A DNA stretch of 64,000 nt from Balanoglossus misakiensis (taxonomy: Eukaryota; Hemichordata): assembly GCA_040954595.2 (NCBI GenBank), contig CM082596.2:6386001-6450000 (forward strand). Reading direction: 5' to 3'. A model generated the notes under the pieces. That model had not been told where the DNA came from. It ran no database searches and saw nothing but the letters and a program-made list of their open reading frames with translations. Both the position numbers and the translations under genes were made by a program. Numbering within the stretch: position 1 is the stretch's first letter; every line of letters begins with the position of its first letter. Positions 35,901 through 48,700 of the stretch are shown here, piece after piece.

Positions 35901-37712
35901 GCCCTGACTCTCGAACACATCCTGAATCAAATCTGCATCGCACGCATGAACCTGTGGAAAAGAAGTTAACCTAATGAACAACCTGGTGGGTGCAAACTGC
36001 AAGCGAACGAGCAAGCATGTAAAGTCTCTCTCCCTCCCTCCCTCCCTGCCTGCCCCCCTCCCTGTCTGTATTTACTAGGTAAGTAGGTGGGTACTGAGGA
36101 CCGACTGACTGACTGACTGGACGGGTGTATGTATGTATGTATGTATGTATGTATGTATGTATGTATGTATGTATGTATGTATGTATGTATGTATGTATGT
36201 ATGTATGTATGTATGTGTGTATGTATGTATGTATGTATGTATGTATGTATGTATGTATGTATGTATGTATGTATGTATGTATGTATGTATGTATGTATGT
36301 ATGTATGTATGTATGTATGAATGAATGAATGAATGAATGAATGAATGAATGAATGAATGAATGAATGAATGAATGAATGAATGAATGAATGAATGAATGA
36401 AAAAGTAGTACCTCGAGGGACATGGGCAGATTGTCTTCTACAGCTGCTGCTTCGGGAATGTTTATGACCACTTTTCTGTCCGTTTCCGAAACGATGGTGG
36501 CGCCGTCTTTGTCTATGGAGAACGTGTCCCTATGGGGCCTTGATATGGCAATAAACATGGATAACCTTCTGACTGTCACTGTCACTTCCCCATTTTCCTG
36601 GCGTACGTCAACACAAGAAAAAAGAAACATTTGTTGTTTTCTGCTTCCTGAGACTGTAATATAAGCTGGTCTATGGGTACCGCAATAAACTGCATAAGTG
36701 AACTATATTTGTTGTTCAAGTATAGGAATAAGGTATTCACAAAATTTACAATTTTATTATTATCTGCACATAGCCTTGATTCATACAACGCTTGACTTAT
36801 ATTACTTCGCTAGCAACCTGTTAAAATAATTCAGTAGCTAATACATGTTGTACATAAATAAACAATCGCTCACCACGGACGTGGGTAACGCTTTCCACGT
36901 GCGACCGTCACCGCTCTTCATAACGACAATCTCTCTGCCGGCGTCCTGGCTCACATGTCTCCTGGAGAGTGTGACCGCTTTTTTGAAGGCGACTTGGCTC
37001 GGGACAAAAACAAGAGCGTCAGATTGGTAGAATTCGAGGTCCTTCAGCGGAGGGAGGTTGCTGTTGTTGTTGTCATTGTCGTCGTTGTTGTTGTTGACGT
37101 CACAGGATGCCGAGATCTGGACCGGTCGTTCGACACTTCCGGGCGACACCGTCAGGACGTAGCCGCCGGGCAGTGTGTATGTCTGTGTTACCTGTGATGA
37201 ACAGAACGCCAATTGCAGTAAGCAAGGAAACGAGAACATAACCGTTTCTGAGTCAGTACTACGGATACAGAAAAGGCTTTTAGTGTGTTCGACATTTGGT
37301 CTTGCCCCATCCAATCACCAATAAGATACACGTTTGAGATTTTTTTCCACAAGCTGCATGGTGCAGTTTATGACGAAGAACAAAAAAAAAAAAAATATCT
37401 GCATAAGGCAAGGAAAACCCTCTGCGTTATACCCCGGCTGATTACCTTTCTGCTTGGCGTAATCGTTATCGTGTTTTCATCTTCAATGGAGTCGTCGAAA
37501 TATGGATCTTCCTCGATATCGTCTGAGAATTCAAAGAGAATACTATTATAAGTCGCAATTACCAAAATCAAAAGCCCGCCATGATTGTATTTTCGTGTTT
37601 TGTTTATATGACTTCTCTGTTTACAGCCGAGATTATAATTGGGCAACGTCCCACCACCACCACCACCACCACCACCACCACCACCACCACCACCACCACC
37701 ACCACCACCACC

Positions 37713-37762
<50 letters not shown>

Positions 37763-39241
37763 GACTACACCTTGGCGATTGAGAAGGTATGACCGCAGCT
37801 CGGGAATACCAGCCTGGCTCGCTGTCACCAGTTCGTCTGTCAGTCGATTGTTGGCGAGGTTGAATTCTTTGAGATGCGGCAGAACAAAGCTGAAATGCGA
37901 CGGGATGTCCCGGAGGGAGTTGTTCGCCAGACTCAGTCTTCGCAGTTTCTCCAGGAGGAAGAGATTATCCAGCGATGCGTCGGAGAGATCATTGTGGTCG
38001 AGGTTGAGCTCCTCCAAGTCGGAGAGATTCGCGATCAGTCGGGGAACGTCTTTCAAATGGTTGTGACCGAGCGACAACTTCAACAACCCTTTAAGAAACA
38101 GCAGGGGCGATGGGAACTCGGCGATCTCGTTGTGATCCAAGTTTACCTCTTCAATACCGGCTAATCTACCGAAGTCCTCGCTCAAAAGCTCAAATTTGTT
38201 CTTCCGCAAACTCAAGACCCTTAACTGAGTCAGTTTTCTGAGGCCAACGGGCAGTTTGTCTATGGCGTTGCTGTTTGCCGAGAACACCGCGAGGTTTTTC
38301 AACTTGACGAAACTGCTCGGCAGCTGGCCGATATTGTTACCGTCGACGTGTAGCTCCGTCAGATTGCCGAGCTTACCGATGTCTTGGGGCAGGCTGGTCA
38401 GACTGTTCTCGACAACAGAGAGCATCCTTAGGGACTTGACCCGCGTGAGATTTTTAGGGAGCTCGTTCAGGAGATTGAACGATGCGTTCAGGTACTTCAT
38501 GCAGCTAAATTTATGAACGTCCCGCGGCAGAGACTCGAGTTTATTTTCCCCCACGTCCAGTTCCACGAGCCCGGCCAGATTGGACAGCTCGGGGGGAATT
38601 TCGCGGATTTGGTTGCGGTGGAGGTACAGCTTGGTGAGGCTGGCCATACGGGTCAGCACTCCCGGGACGGCGGTTAGTTCGTTGCCGCTGACGTCCAGGA
38701 CTTCCAGGTATCGCAGGCTCGCTATCTGTGCGGGCAGGCCCTGCAGACTGTTGCCGGACAACCGGAGTTCGCGCAGGCCCACCAGGCCGGCCACGCTGCC
38801 CGGAAGCTCCGTCATCCCGTTGGCGCTCACGTCGAGGGTGCGGAGGTTGTCGCACTCGCGTATGCCGTCGGAAATCTTCTGGATGTGGTTCTTGTCGACC
38901 AGCAGGGTGTCCAGAAATTTCAGCCGGCCCAGTTGCTCGCCGACCACGGACAGGGAGTTGTTGCCCGCGTCCAGGTGCGTCAGGCGCTCCAACGCGTACA
39001 CCACTTCGGGGATCGAGTCGAATTTATTATTCCGCAGGACCAGCTTTTCCAGGGATCGGAGTTTGGACAGCTCGCTCGGCAGAGTCGTCAACTCTTTGAA
39101 ATCCGTCAAATTTAATACAGTAGTTGTTTCATCCTGGTACAGGTTAGGCGGTAGCTCCATCACCGAGTCTACGCGTTCTGATCTGGAATCACTCTGTAAG
39201 CGGCCGCGGGCATCGATGCCGGGAGACGCCGGCGTTTCCAT
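32996..39241 (-). CDS. PIDD1: PIDD1-like scaffold B (LRR-ZU5-ZU5-UPA-death)
   Basis: Eight coding exons on the minus strand: 37771-39241, 37446-37522, 36874-37191, 36412-36597, 35641-35951, 33873-34383, 33551-33611, 32996-33279. They give 1072 aa with all phases consistent. The exon plan matches gene A exon for exon (the second exon is 77 bp in both), which shows tandem duplication. About 18 LRRs (to ~490) are followed by an acidic linker, ZU5-1 (~517-622), ZU5-2 (~623-787), UPA (~788-958, HWFAYVEAAT and AELQFVLPK), a Ser/Arg linker and a C-terminal death domain (~979-1072, HEWKNLARTLGLSEYQIDEI). The protein stops directly after the death domain; gene A has an extra exon. At the positions of the PIDD1 HFS triads it reads RLS and TFS, so both His are missing. 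ZU5-1 carries an Asn/Asp run encoded by a GTT/GTC repeat, absent from gene A. The ATG at 39241 is well defined. Its LRR exon is visibly richer in G/C at third positions than that of gene A. Confidence 0.87.
34387..34434. repeat. (GA)n tract next to UPA exon acceptor
   Basis: GAGA/GGGG repeat which, read on the gene strand, supplies the long pyrimidine tract of the acceptor for the UPA exon (exon begins at 34383). Confidence 0.85.
34481..35577. repeat. Nine-copy ~122-bp intronic tandem repeat with octamer and CRE-like motifs
   Basis: Nine head-to-tail units lie in intron 5 of PIDD1-like gene B. Each holds ATTTGCAT (at 34491, 34613, 34741, 34872, 35000, 35125, 35247, 35369, 35491), then a CCGCCC box, then TGACGTCA about 20 bp after the octamer (TGACGTAA in units 3 and 5), then AAGCTTCG and CTACGGCTGCT. 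Spacings are 122, 128, 131, 128, 125, 122, 122, 122. Units 3 and 5 share private changes, so a two-unit block was itself duplicated. ATTTGCAT is the POU/Oct site and TGACGTCA the CREB/ATF site; activity is inference. Confidence 0.93.
36125..36400. repeat. (TGTA)n-(GAAT)n microsatellite in PIDD1-like B intron
   Basis: A long TGTA block passes into a GAAT block that ends 12 bp before the donor-side exon boundary (the exon ends at 36412 on the minus strand). It is flanked by shorter CTCC, GACT and GTAG repeats at about 36030-36124. Confidence 0.97.
37651..37762. repeat. (CAC)n(AAC)n trinucleotide microsatellite
   Basis: About 25 CAC units followed by about 12 AAC units, lying in intron 1 of PIDD1-like gene B only 9 bp from the LRR exon donor (37771). 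Stop-free frames through it encode poly-His, poly-Gln, poly-Leu or poly-Val and are artefacts. Confidence 0.97.
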
Positions 39242-40622
39242 GGTACTTTCGTTATGTACGTTCTATTTAAAAAAAAAACACTATTAACTGATACTCACTG
39301 TCAATTTAACATGATTTTCTATTACCATGTACTTTTCGACATGATAGTATGATAAGTATAGCATAAGGGGTGTACACAAATGCGTGTATTACAGGTCTCT
39401 ACTGACAGCCTCGTTTCCTCGAGCCTGTTGTAGTGTTTCAGTCGTAACTGGACGTTGCACCGGCGCGCCATCATTTTTGCGCACACCCATATTTAAACAG
39501 CACCCTGTTTCTGTTTGTCATTTTGCAAGGGCAGTACGCACATCCTTGTCAACAGAGCAATGCGAATTAGACTTTGACTTCCAGGGTTGACACACCGAGG
39601 GCAGTGCATGGGTAGGAAATGAGAAAACTCTTGACTTTTCAACACAATTAACTTCAAGACAATACCTGTCATTGTTTTGCCGTTATAGACAATAAATTAT
39701 TGCATCCGAATTTCTACTGTTTAACTAATTAACAATCCAAATATACACTGCAAAATCAGGACCGAAAACTACAATCTCGCTGGTGTTTTTACCAATGCTC
39801 TATTGTGATTAATCGACTGTCTCCTCTTTCGAAGCCTTCGTCAGTAGATAAATACTTACAGGTAAAGACTCTCGTTTCGTCGTTGTTGGTTATCCACGTT
39901 ATATTGGGTAAACCTCGCCTAATTAGGAACAGACAAAGATGTTGATGTAAACACCACAACGGTCGTCCGCATAGTGATGCCACGGTTATTGAGGTATTCC
40001 GATAAAAAAGGTTGACCCCGGAAGTTGGTTGGTACGCACGAGGCTTGCATGCAGTCCTCCGCGGCGGGAACATACATTACTAGTCTTCGGTGCGCACGTA
40101 GATATGCGTTTTTACGTAGACGTCATTATAACAAATATGTTTGTTTGCAGGGGGCTCGAAGAACCACCAATTATGTCAGAGCATAAATCTCAGATGTCAG
40201 ATTTTCAGATGATACCATGCACAGAAGATCATTCCGCACAGAATTGTGAAGGCACACTTTGCAGTTTGTTCCCTCAAAACGAATCTGTCAATCACAAGAA
40301 TTGAATTTCTTCTCAATAAAAAGACACACATTGATTCGAATATCAGCTATGGTAGATTTGTGTAGGAACGTGCATTTGGCCAACCAAAATGCTTTCAGGT
40401 GGAGTGTCTGCAATGAAAAGCAAGTTGGGTGAGGTTGGATCTGAATGACTGCCGCCAGAAAAAGCAGAATATTTACAAAAAAGAGACAATAAGTCATCAT
40501 GTACATGTGGTAGAACTCATGATGTTGAGTTCTCGAACACATACAGGATTCATAACGCTAATCCGGGGTCCAAAGGTAGCGGCCGGGGCGGATCGTGGAC
40601 CAAAGTTCGTTCGGAGAACAAC
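39242..40622. promoter_or_regulatory. Divergent 5'-to-5' intergenic region
   Basis: Separates the start codons of PIDD1-like gene B (-) and the SDR gene (+), so both promoters should lie here. No TATA box was placed with confidence. GC-rich sequence (GCGGCCGGGGCGGATCG) lies about 40 bp before the SDR ATG, with ATG in a CAACATGGCGG context. No exon was recognised. Confidence 0.45.
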
Positions 40623-42428
40623 ATGGCGGAGGTTACCAAATTGCTATTCGCCGTCGTCTTGACGTTTCTGCTGCCGCCAATCCTTTATTTTCAGTCGCAG
40701 AACGCGGCGGAGGGCGGCGTGTGGATCTACGCGCGGGCTCTCGGTCTCGCATTGGCGTGCAGCTATGCGGTGATACGCGTGGCGCCGAGCTGGAACCTGG
40801 CCGGGTACTCTGTCGTGATCCCGGTCAAGAAGGCGGTGCTGATTACCGGCTGTGACAGCGGACTAGGACACGCTCTGGCCAAGAAGCTCGACACCTTCAT
40901 GTTTTCGACCGTCTTTGCCGCGTGCCTCCATCCAGGTAACAGGAAACTTACCATTCAGTAGTTGGAAGCGTTTCGATATAAAAGTCAAACGTTTTCGCTA
41001 GTTCTGCTGACCAGTAGATCATACCATAGGCCCTATACTTGGTTTCATCAGTCATTTCATAGCATAGACCTCTAGGGTCTATGGCCAGTATTACACAATC
41101 ATATACATACATGTCAATATTGATTATTTTTCAGACGGTGAAGGCGCCAAAAAGCTGGTTGCCGAATGTTCCAAGAGAGTAGTCATCGTGCCGCTTGACG
41201 TTTCGTCCGACGACTCTGTAGCTGATGCAATGAAAACGATCGATGAAATCTTAGTCAACAGAAATCACAGTAAGTACCGTATCAAATCTGACAGTCAAAT
41301 ATTCACAGTAATTATGATGACCATCGTACTGTCAACTTGCCATGGAAACTCCAAGCTCCAAACTACAATTACGGCGATAGCCATCGACTGAGGGGACAGA
41401 ACCTCATCAGCTGCCTGGTGGCACTACCGATACCCCCCACCCCCCAAAAATTCAACCTTTCGCTCCAATGTTTTTTGATCGTCAGATCTGTGGGCTGTGG
41501 TGAACAACGCGGGTATCTGGGCATGCGCTGACATCGAATTCGCGCCCGTTGAGAGGTTCAAGAGACTGGCCGAGGTGAACGTCTACGGCACCGTCAGGGT
41601 GACAAAATCGTGCTTGCATCACATCAGAAGGAACAAAGGTTGGTACATGTATAAACCACAAAACCATAATTTGAAGACGGCATAAAATTTGTTTTGATAA
41701 AAAGTAATCGTCACCTTGTTTCCAACGCCAACAGGGAGGATAGTTAACGTCAGCAGCATCTCAGGACTGTGGACTTTACCAGCCAATGCAGAGTATTGTA
41801 TGACCAAATACGCCATTGAGAGTTTCACAGATACACTCAGACACGAGATGAATCAATGGGGAGTGAAAGTAAGTACATGTATTCACATTTGGGTTTATGC
41901 AAAACACGAGGAGGCTGGTTAGACTTTTACGCAATATGAAGATGACGCTTGTTGGTTTTATCATTTCACCGTATTAATATGTCCATTATCAACATTGGCG
42001 CAGAAATGTAATTGAATGTTTCTATGTCTCTCGAAAAGGTTTCGGCTGTGGAGCCTGGCCCCTTCGCCAGAGCCACCAGAATCGGACTGAACATGTGGGA
42101 AGACTTCGTCAAAAGCAGCGACGAGCTATGGGACGCGACGGACGACAGAATCAAGCGACAGTACGGGCGGGAATACTTCGACAGCCACATCGAGTGGTGG
42201 CGGCGGGCCCTGGAGGGGAACTACGGCGACGCAACGCCGGTGGTCGACGCCATGGTGCACGCTGTGTGGTCCGTCAATCCCCGGCGCCGATACCTGGTCG
42301 GAGGATTCTTCAACACCAGAATGAAGGCGCTCCTCTCGGCTGTGTTGCCGTCCTATCTCGCAGACAGCTTCTTCGCCAAACACTTAACATCGTACAGCAC
42401 ACCGGCTAGTCTAAGAAAATCTACATGA
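40623..42428 (+). CDS. SDR9C-type short-chain dehydrogenase (BDH1/HSD17B2-like)
   Basis: Five coding exons: 40623-40935, 41135-41269, 41486-41638, 41735-41868, 42039-42428, giving 374 aa. Hydrophobic N-terminal segments (about 6-23 and 39-52) suggest membrane anchoring, as in the ER-bound steroid and retinol members. The Rossmann motif TGCDSGLG sits at 75-82, NNAG at 156-159, the catalytic Ser in VNVSS near 208, and YxxxK as Y221/K225. GCDSG is typical of the group holding BDH1, HSD17B2, HSD11B2 and the retinol dehydrogenases. The AEVNVYGTVRVTKS and SAVEPGPF stretches look closest to BDH1-type proteins. It should oxidise or reduce a hydroxyl/keto group with NAD(P); substrate (3-hydroxybutyrate, steroid or retinoid) is undetermined. 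All introns are GT-AG; the third donor (AAAG|GTTGGT) is weak. It ends 288 bp from the stop of the converging arylsulfatase gene. Confidence 0.88.
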
Positions 42429-42471
42429 AGTAATAACAGAAAGCAAATTTTTATAGAAAAAGCAAGATTGA

Positions 42472-42477
42472 TTTAAT
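42472..42477 (-). terminator. Candidate polyadenylation signal of arylsulfatase gene
   Basis: ATTAAA on the minus strand, about 240 nt beyond the arylsulfatase stop codon. It falls just past the SDR stop of the opposite strand, so the two 3' UTRs may overlap. This is a single-hexamer match and weakly supported. Confidence 0.35.
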
Positions 42478-42716
42478 TTCACCGATTTTATATTTCCAAG
42501 GAAAATTTTTCAGTAACTTATCACTGTTTTTTGCCGACGCAAGCAATGCAGTTATAAAGTTGACAACTACTGTTATAGTACATGATTTTACTTCTGAGAC
42601 AGAGACAGAACTTTGTGACCGTTAATAACGTTGCAATCTTTCATCAACAAGTTCGGATTTCTAAAGAAGCAGCAAGAAGGAATATATTCTATGAGGAAAA
42701 CAGAGCGCATTGGTCT

Positions 42717-45700
42717 TTACACCCAAGGCCCCCAACCACCCCCGCGCCGAGCTGGGTCGGCGTTCGGGTCACCGTCCGGGTAGTTCACGGGGACGGCAGT
42801 TTCGTTGTACTCGGCGAGTCTGTCGAGCAGAGCCTCGACGATCCCGGGCAAGCTGTCCGACAGATCGGTCTCTTCGTTCGGGTCGGCAGCGAGGTTGTAC
42901 AGCCATACCATTTTACCGGGTTCGTTTAGGTAGATATTCTGAAGCTTTCGCATTTCTGGTGGTGCCACCCAGTAATTGTGATCTGAACAACATAAATTAA
43001 AATAATAATTATGTATATACCAAGACGAATGGACTTACTCTGGAGCTGTTCTAAACACGCGAACATTGGACGATTAACCGTCTCTCAAAATAAATCTAGG
43101 TCATAGCTGTTCAATGTCATCTCGTCGTCATCCGACTTGGTATGAGCTGACTCCGATTGGCCACGGTGACGTGGGAGTTCGGTTAGTGAGATGACAACTT
43201 TTGAATCCAGACTCAGTAACCCACAATAATTAACCATATGATTTAACTGTGGACACAGTCCCTCGGGACAAAAAAAAAACTCACGTGGATTGCCGGTTAT
43301 CAACTTCCAGTCTCCAGCAATAATCCCGGCATGCACTCGGACATCAAATTCTTTGTTGTCCCACCGACTTTTGTCGGCACAGCCATCACAGGGTGTCAGG
43401 GGGTCTATGTTGATCAGAATCTCTTTTCTGGGTGACGAGGTGCCTCTTCTACAGAAGAAGGGGATATTTTTTTTAATTCAATTACTTATTTACTTCCCCA
43501 AATATTAACCAATAATGCAATAAAAGACGCAAGAGAAGTACTCAACTGGTGACCTAAATAATTTAACGCGCTTGTTGACAGCAAAGTCGTGTAATTTAAA
43601 TATGAATAGTGAAAAGGCCCGTACATCGCCAGACGTATTCGCGCACCTGTTGGCACATTTAGAATGCAAATTATTAGAGAGCCGCAGTTCTGATCATGAT
43701 GTACGCGGCTAGTGAGGTCTTATGAGCGAATCTTTAATGTCGCCACCAACGGGCGAATATGACACAGAGTAGGGTAGCAATTTGTACGTGCTCACGTTAT
43801 GGAGTCCCACTGGTCGTGTCCATCTAGAGGCTTTGTTCCTTTGAGGTGTCCGCTTGCAATGCGAACCAACGTAGGGAACCAGTCGCTGACATGGATAAGT
43901 TCTCTATTCACAGTGCCCCGTAGATGTTGGGGGAACAGCGGACTTGTGATGAACCCGACGGCACGGATCCCGCCCTCGAAGAGTGATGTTTTCCCTCCTT
44001 TGAGTGGCCAACTATTGCCCCCAAATGCTGTCGCTGCACCGTTATCTGTGCAAAGGCATACATTAAAATTAATCATTATCTTACATACAGACATACATAC
44101 ATACATACACACACACATACATACATACATACATACATACATGCATACTAGTACATACATACATACATACATACATACATACATACATACATACATACAT
44201 ACATACATACATACAAAAAATCATGGGTTATATCATGAAAATGATCAAAATATGACAATTTTTCGACTTTAAATTTTTTTCAAAAATTATTCATTTTTGA
44301 TGAAAAATCATGGGTAATAGCTCATGAAAATCATCAAAATATGACAAATTTTCAATTTAAATTTTTTTCTAAGATTATTCTATTTTGATAAAAAATCGTG
44401 GGTTATAGCTCATGAAAATCATCAAAATATGACAATTTTTCAATTTAAATTTTTATCAAAGATTATTCATTTTTGATAAAAAATCATGGGTTATAGCTCA
44501 TGAAAATCATCAAAATATGACAATTTTCAATTTAAATTTTTTCAAAGATTATTCATTTTTGATAAAAAATCATGGGTAATAGCTCATGAAAATCATCAAA
44601 ATATGACAATTTTTCAATTTAAATTTTTTTCAAAGATTATTCATTTTTGATAAAAAATCATGGGTTATAGCTCATGAAAATCATCAAAATATGACAATTT
44701 TTCAAATTAATTTTTTTTCAAAGATTATTCATTTTTGATAAAAAATCATGGGTTATAGCTCATGAAAATCATCAAAATATGACAATTTTTCAAATTAAAT
44801 TTTTTTCAAAGATTATTCATTTTTGATAAAAAATCATGGGTTATAGCTCATGAAAATCATCAAAATATGACAATTTTTCAATTTAAATTTTTTCCAAAGA
44901 TTATTCATTTTTGATAAAAAAAATCATGGGTTATAGCTCATCAAAATCATCAAAACATGACAATTTTTCAATTTAAATTTTTTTCAAAGATTATTCATTT
45001 TTGATAAAAAATCATGGGTTATAGCTCATGAAAATCATCAAAATATGACAATTTTTCAATTTAAATTTTTTTCAAAGATTATTCATTTTTGATAAAAAAT
45101 CATGGGTTATAGCTCGTGAAAATCATCAAAATATGACAATTTTTCAATTTATTTTTTTTTCAAAGATTATTCATTTTTGATAAAAAAAATCATGGGTTAT
45201 AGCTCGTGAGAATCATCAAAATATGACAATTTTTCAATTTAAAATTTTTTTAAAGATTATTCATTTTTGATAAAAAATCATGTGTTATAGCTCATGAAAA
45301 TCATCAAAATATGACAATTTTTCAATTTAAATTTTTTTCAAAGATTATTCATTTTTGATAAAAAATCATGGATTATAGCTCATGAAAATCATCAAAATAT
45401 GACAATTTTTGAATTTAAATTTTTTTCAAAGATTATTCATTTTTGATAAAAATTCGTGGGTTATAGCTCATGAAAATCATCAAGATATGACAATTTTTCT
45501 ATTTAAATTTTTTTCAAAGATTATTCATTTTTGATAAAAAATCATGGGTTATAGCTCATGAAAATCATCAAAATATGACAATTTTTTAAATTAATTTTTT
45601 TTCTAAGATTATTCATTTTTGATAAAAAATCATGGGTTATAGCTCATGAAAATCATCAAAATATGACAAATTTTCAATTTAAATTTTTTTCTAAGATTAT

Positions 45701-48700
45701 TCTATTTTGATAAAAAATCGTGGGTTATAGCTCATGAAAATCATCAAAATATGACAATTTTTCAATTTAAATTTTTATCAAAGATTATTCATTTTTGATA
45801 AAAAATCATGGGTTATAGCTCATGAAAATCATCAAAATATGACAATTTTCAATTTAAATTTTTTCAAAGATTATTCATTTTTGATAAAAAATCATGGGTA
45901 ATAGCTCATGAAAATCATCAAAATATGACAATTTTTCAATTTAAATTTTTTTCAAAGATTATTCATTTTTGATAAAAAATCATGGGTTATAGCTCATGAA
46001 AATCATCAAAATATGACAATTTTTCAAATTAAATTTTTTTCAAAGATTATTCATTTTTGATAAAAAATCATGGGTTATAGCTCATGAAAATCATCAAAAT
46101 ATGACAATTTTTCAAATTAAATTTTTTTCAAAGATTATTCATTTTTGATAAAAAATCATGGGTTATAGCTCATGAAAATCATCAAAATATGACAATTTTT
46201 CAATTTAAATTTTTTCCAAAGATTATTCATTTTTGATAAAAAAATCATGGGTTATAGCTCATGAAAATCATCAAAACATGACAATTTTTCAATTTAAATT
46301 TTTTTCAAAGATTATTCATTTTTGATAAAAAATCATGGGTTATAGCTCATGAAAATCATCAAAATATGACAATTTTTCAATTTAAATTTTTTTCAAAGAT
46401 TATTCATTTTTGATAAAAAATCATGGGTTATAGCTCATGAAAATCATCAAAATATGACAATTTTTCAATTTAATTTTTTTTCAAAGATTATTCATTTTTG
46501 ATAAAAAAAATCATGGGTTATAGCTCGTGAGAATCATCAAAATATGACAATTTTTCAATTTAAAATTTTTTCAAAGATTATTCATTTTTGATAAAAAATC
46601 ATGTGTTATAGCTCATGAAAATCATCAAAATATGACAATTTTTCAATTTAAATTTTTTTCAAAGATTATTCATTTTTGATAAAAAATCATGGGTTATAGC
46701 TCATGAAAATCATCAAAATATGACAATTTTTCAATTTAAATTTTTTTCAAAGATTATTCATTTTTGATAAAAATTCGTGGGTTATCGCTCATGAAAATCA
46801 TCAAAACAAGACAATTTTTCAATTTAAATTTTTTCCAAAGATTATTCATTTTTGATAAAAAAAATCATGGGTTATAGCTCATGAAAATCATCAAAACATG
46901 ACAATTTTTCAATTTAAATTTTTTCAAAGATTATTCATTTTTGATAAAAAATCATGGGTTATAGCTCATGAAAATCATCAAGATATGACAATTTTTCTAT
47001 TTAAATTTTTTTCAAAGATTATTCATTTTTGATAAAAAATCATGGGTTATAGCTCATGAAAATCATCAAAATATGACAATTTTTTAAATTAATTTTTTTT
47101 CTAAGATTATTCATTTTTGATAAAAAAAATCATGGGTTATAGCTCGTGAGAATCATCAAAATATGACAATTTTTCAATTTAAAATTTTTTTAAAGATTAT
47201 TCATTTTTGATAAAAAATCATGTGTTATAGCTCATGAAAATCATCAAAATATGACAATTTTTCAATTTAAATTTTTTTCAAAGATTATTCATTTTTGATA
47301 AAAAATCATGGATTATAGCTCATGAAAATCATCAAAATATGACAATTTTTGAATTTAAATTTTTTTCAAAGATTATTCATTTTTGATAAAAATTCGTGGG
47401 TTATAGCTCATGAAAATCATCAAGATATGACAATTTTTCTATTTAAATTTTTTTCAAAGATTATTCATTTTTGATAAAAAATCATGGGTTTTAGCTCATG
47501 AAAATCATCAAAATATGACAATTTTTTAAATTAATTTTTTTTCTAAGATTATTCATTTTTGATAAAAAATCATGGGTTATAGCTCATGAAAATCATCAAA
47601 ATATGACAAATTTTCAATTTAAATTTTTTTCTAAGATTATTCTATTTTGATAAAAAATCGTGGGTTATAGCTCATGAAAATCATCAAAATATGACAATTT
47701 TTCAATTTAAATTTTTATCAAAGATTATTCATTTTTGATAAAAAATCATGGGTTATAGCTCATGAAAATCATCAAAATATGACAATTTTCAATTTAAATT
47801 TTTTCAAAGATTATTCATTTTTGATAAAAAATCATGGGTAATAGCTCATGAAAATCATCAAAATATGACAATTTTTCAATTTAAATTTTTTTCAAAGATT
47901 ATTCATTTTTGATAAAAAATCATGGGTTATAGCTCATGAAAATCATCAAAATATGACAATTTTTCAAATTAAATTTTTTTCAAAGATTATTCATTTTTGA
48001 TAAAAAATCATGGGTTATAGCTCATGAAAATCATCAAAATATGACAATTTTTCAAATTAAATTTTTTTCAAAGATTATTCATTTTTGATAAAAAATCATG
48101 GGTTATAGCTCATGAAAATCATCAAAATATGACAATTTTTCAATTTAAATTTTTTCCAAAGATTATTCATTTTTGATAAAAAAAATCATGGGTTATAGCT
48201 CATGAAAATCATCAAAACATGACAATTTTTCAATTTAAATTTTTTTCAAAGATTATTCATTTTTGATAAAAAATCATGGGTTATAGCTCATGAAAATCAT
48301 CAAAATATGACAATTTTTCAATTTAAATTTTTTTCAAAGATTATTCATTTTTGATAAAAAATCATGGGTTATAGCTCATGAAAATCATCAAAATATGACA
48401 ATTTTTCAATTTAATTTTTTTTCAAAGATTATTCATTTTTGATAAAAAAAATCATGGGTTATAGCTCGTGAGAATCATCAAAATATGACAATTTTTCAAT
48501 TTAAAATTTTTTCAAAGATTATTCATTTTTGATAAAAAATCATGTGTTATAGCTCATGAAAATCATCAAAATATGACAATTTTTCAATTTAAATTTTTTT
48601 CAAAGATTATTCATTTTTGATAAAAAATCATGGGTTATAGCTCATGAAAATCATCAAAATATGACAATTTTTCAATTTAAATTTTTTTCAAAGATTATTC

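Noticed and set aside
37604-37770. Poly-Leu/poly-Val C-terminal extension of the PIDD1-like B LRR exon
   Set aside because: It is read-through of a GT donor into a CAC/AAC microsatellite; the donor at 37770 and the acceptor at 37522 give the frame shared with gene A.
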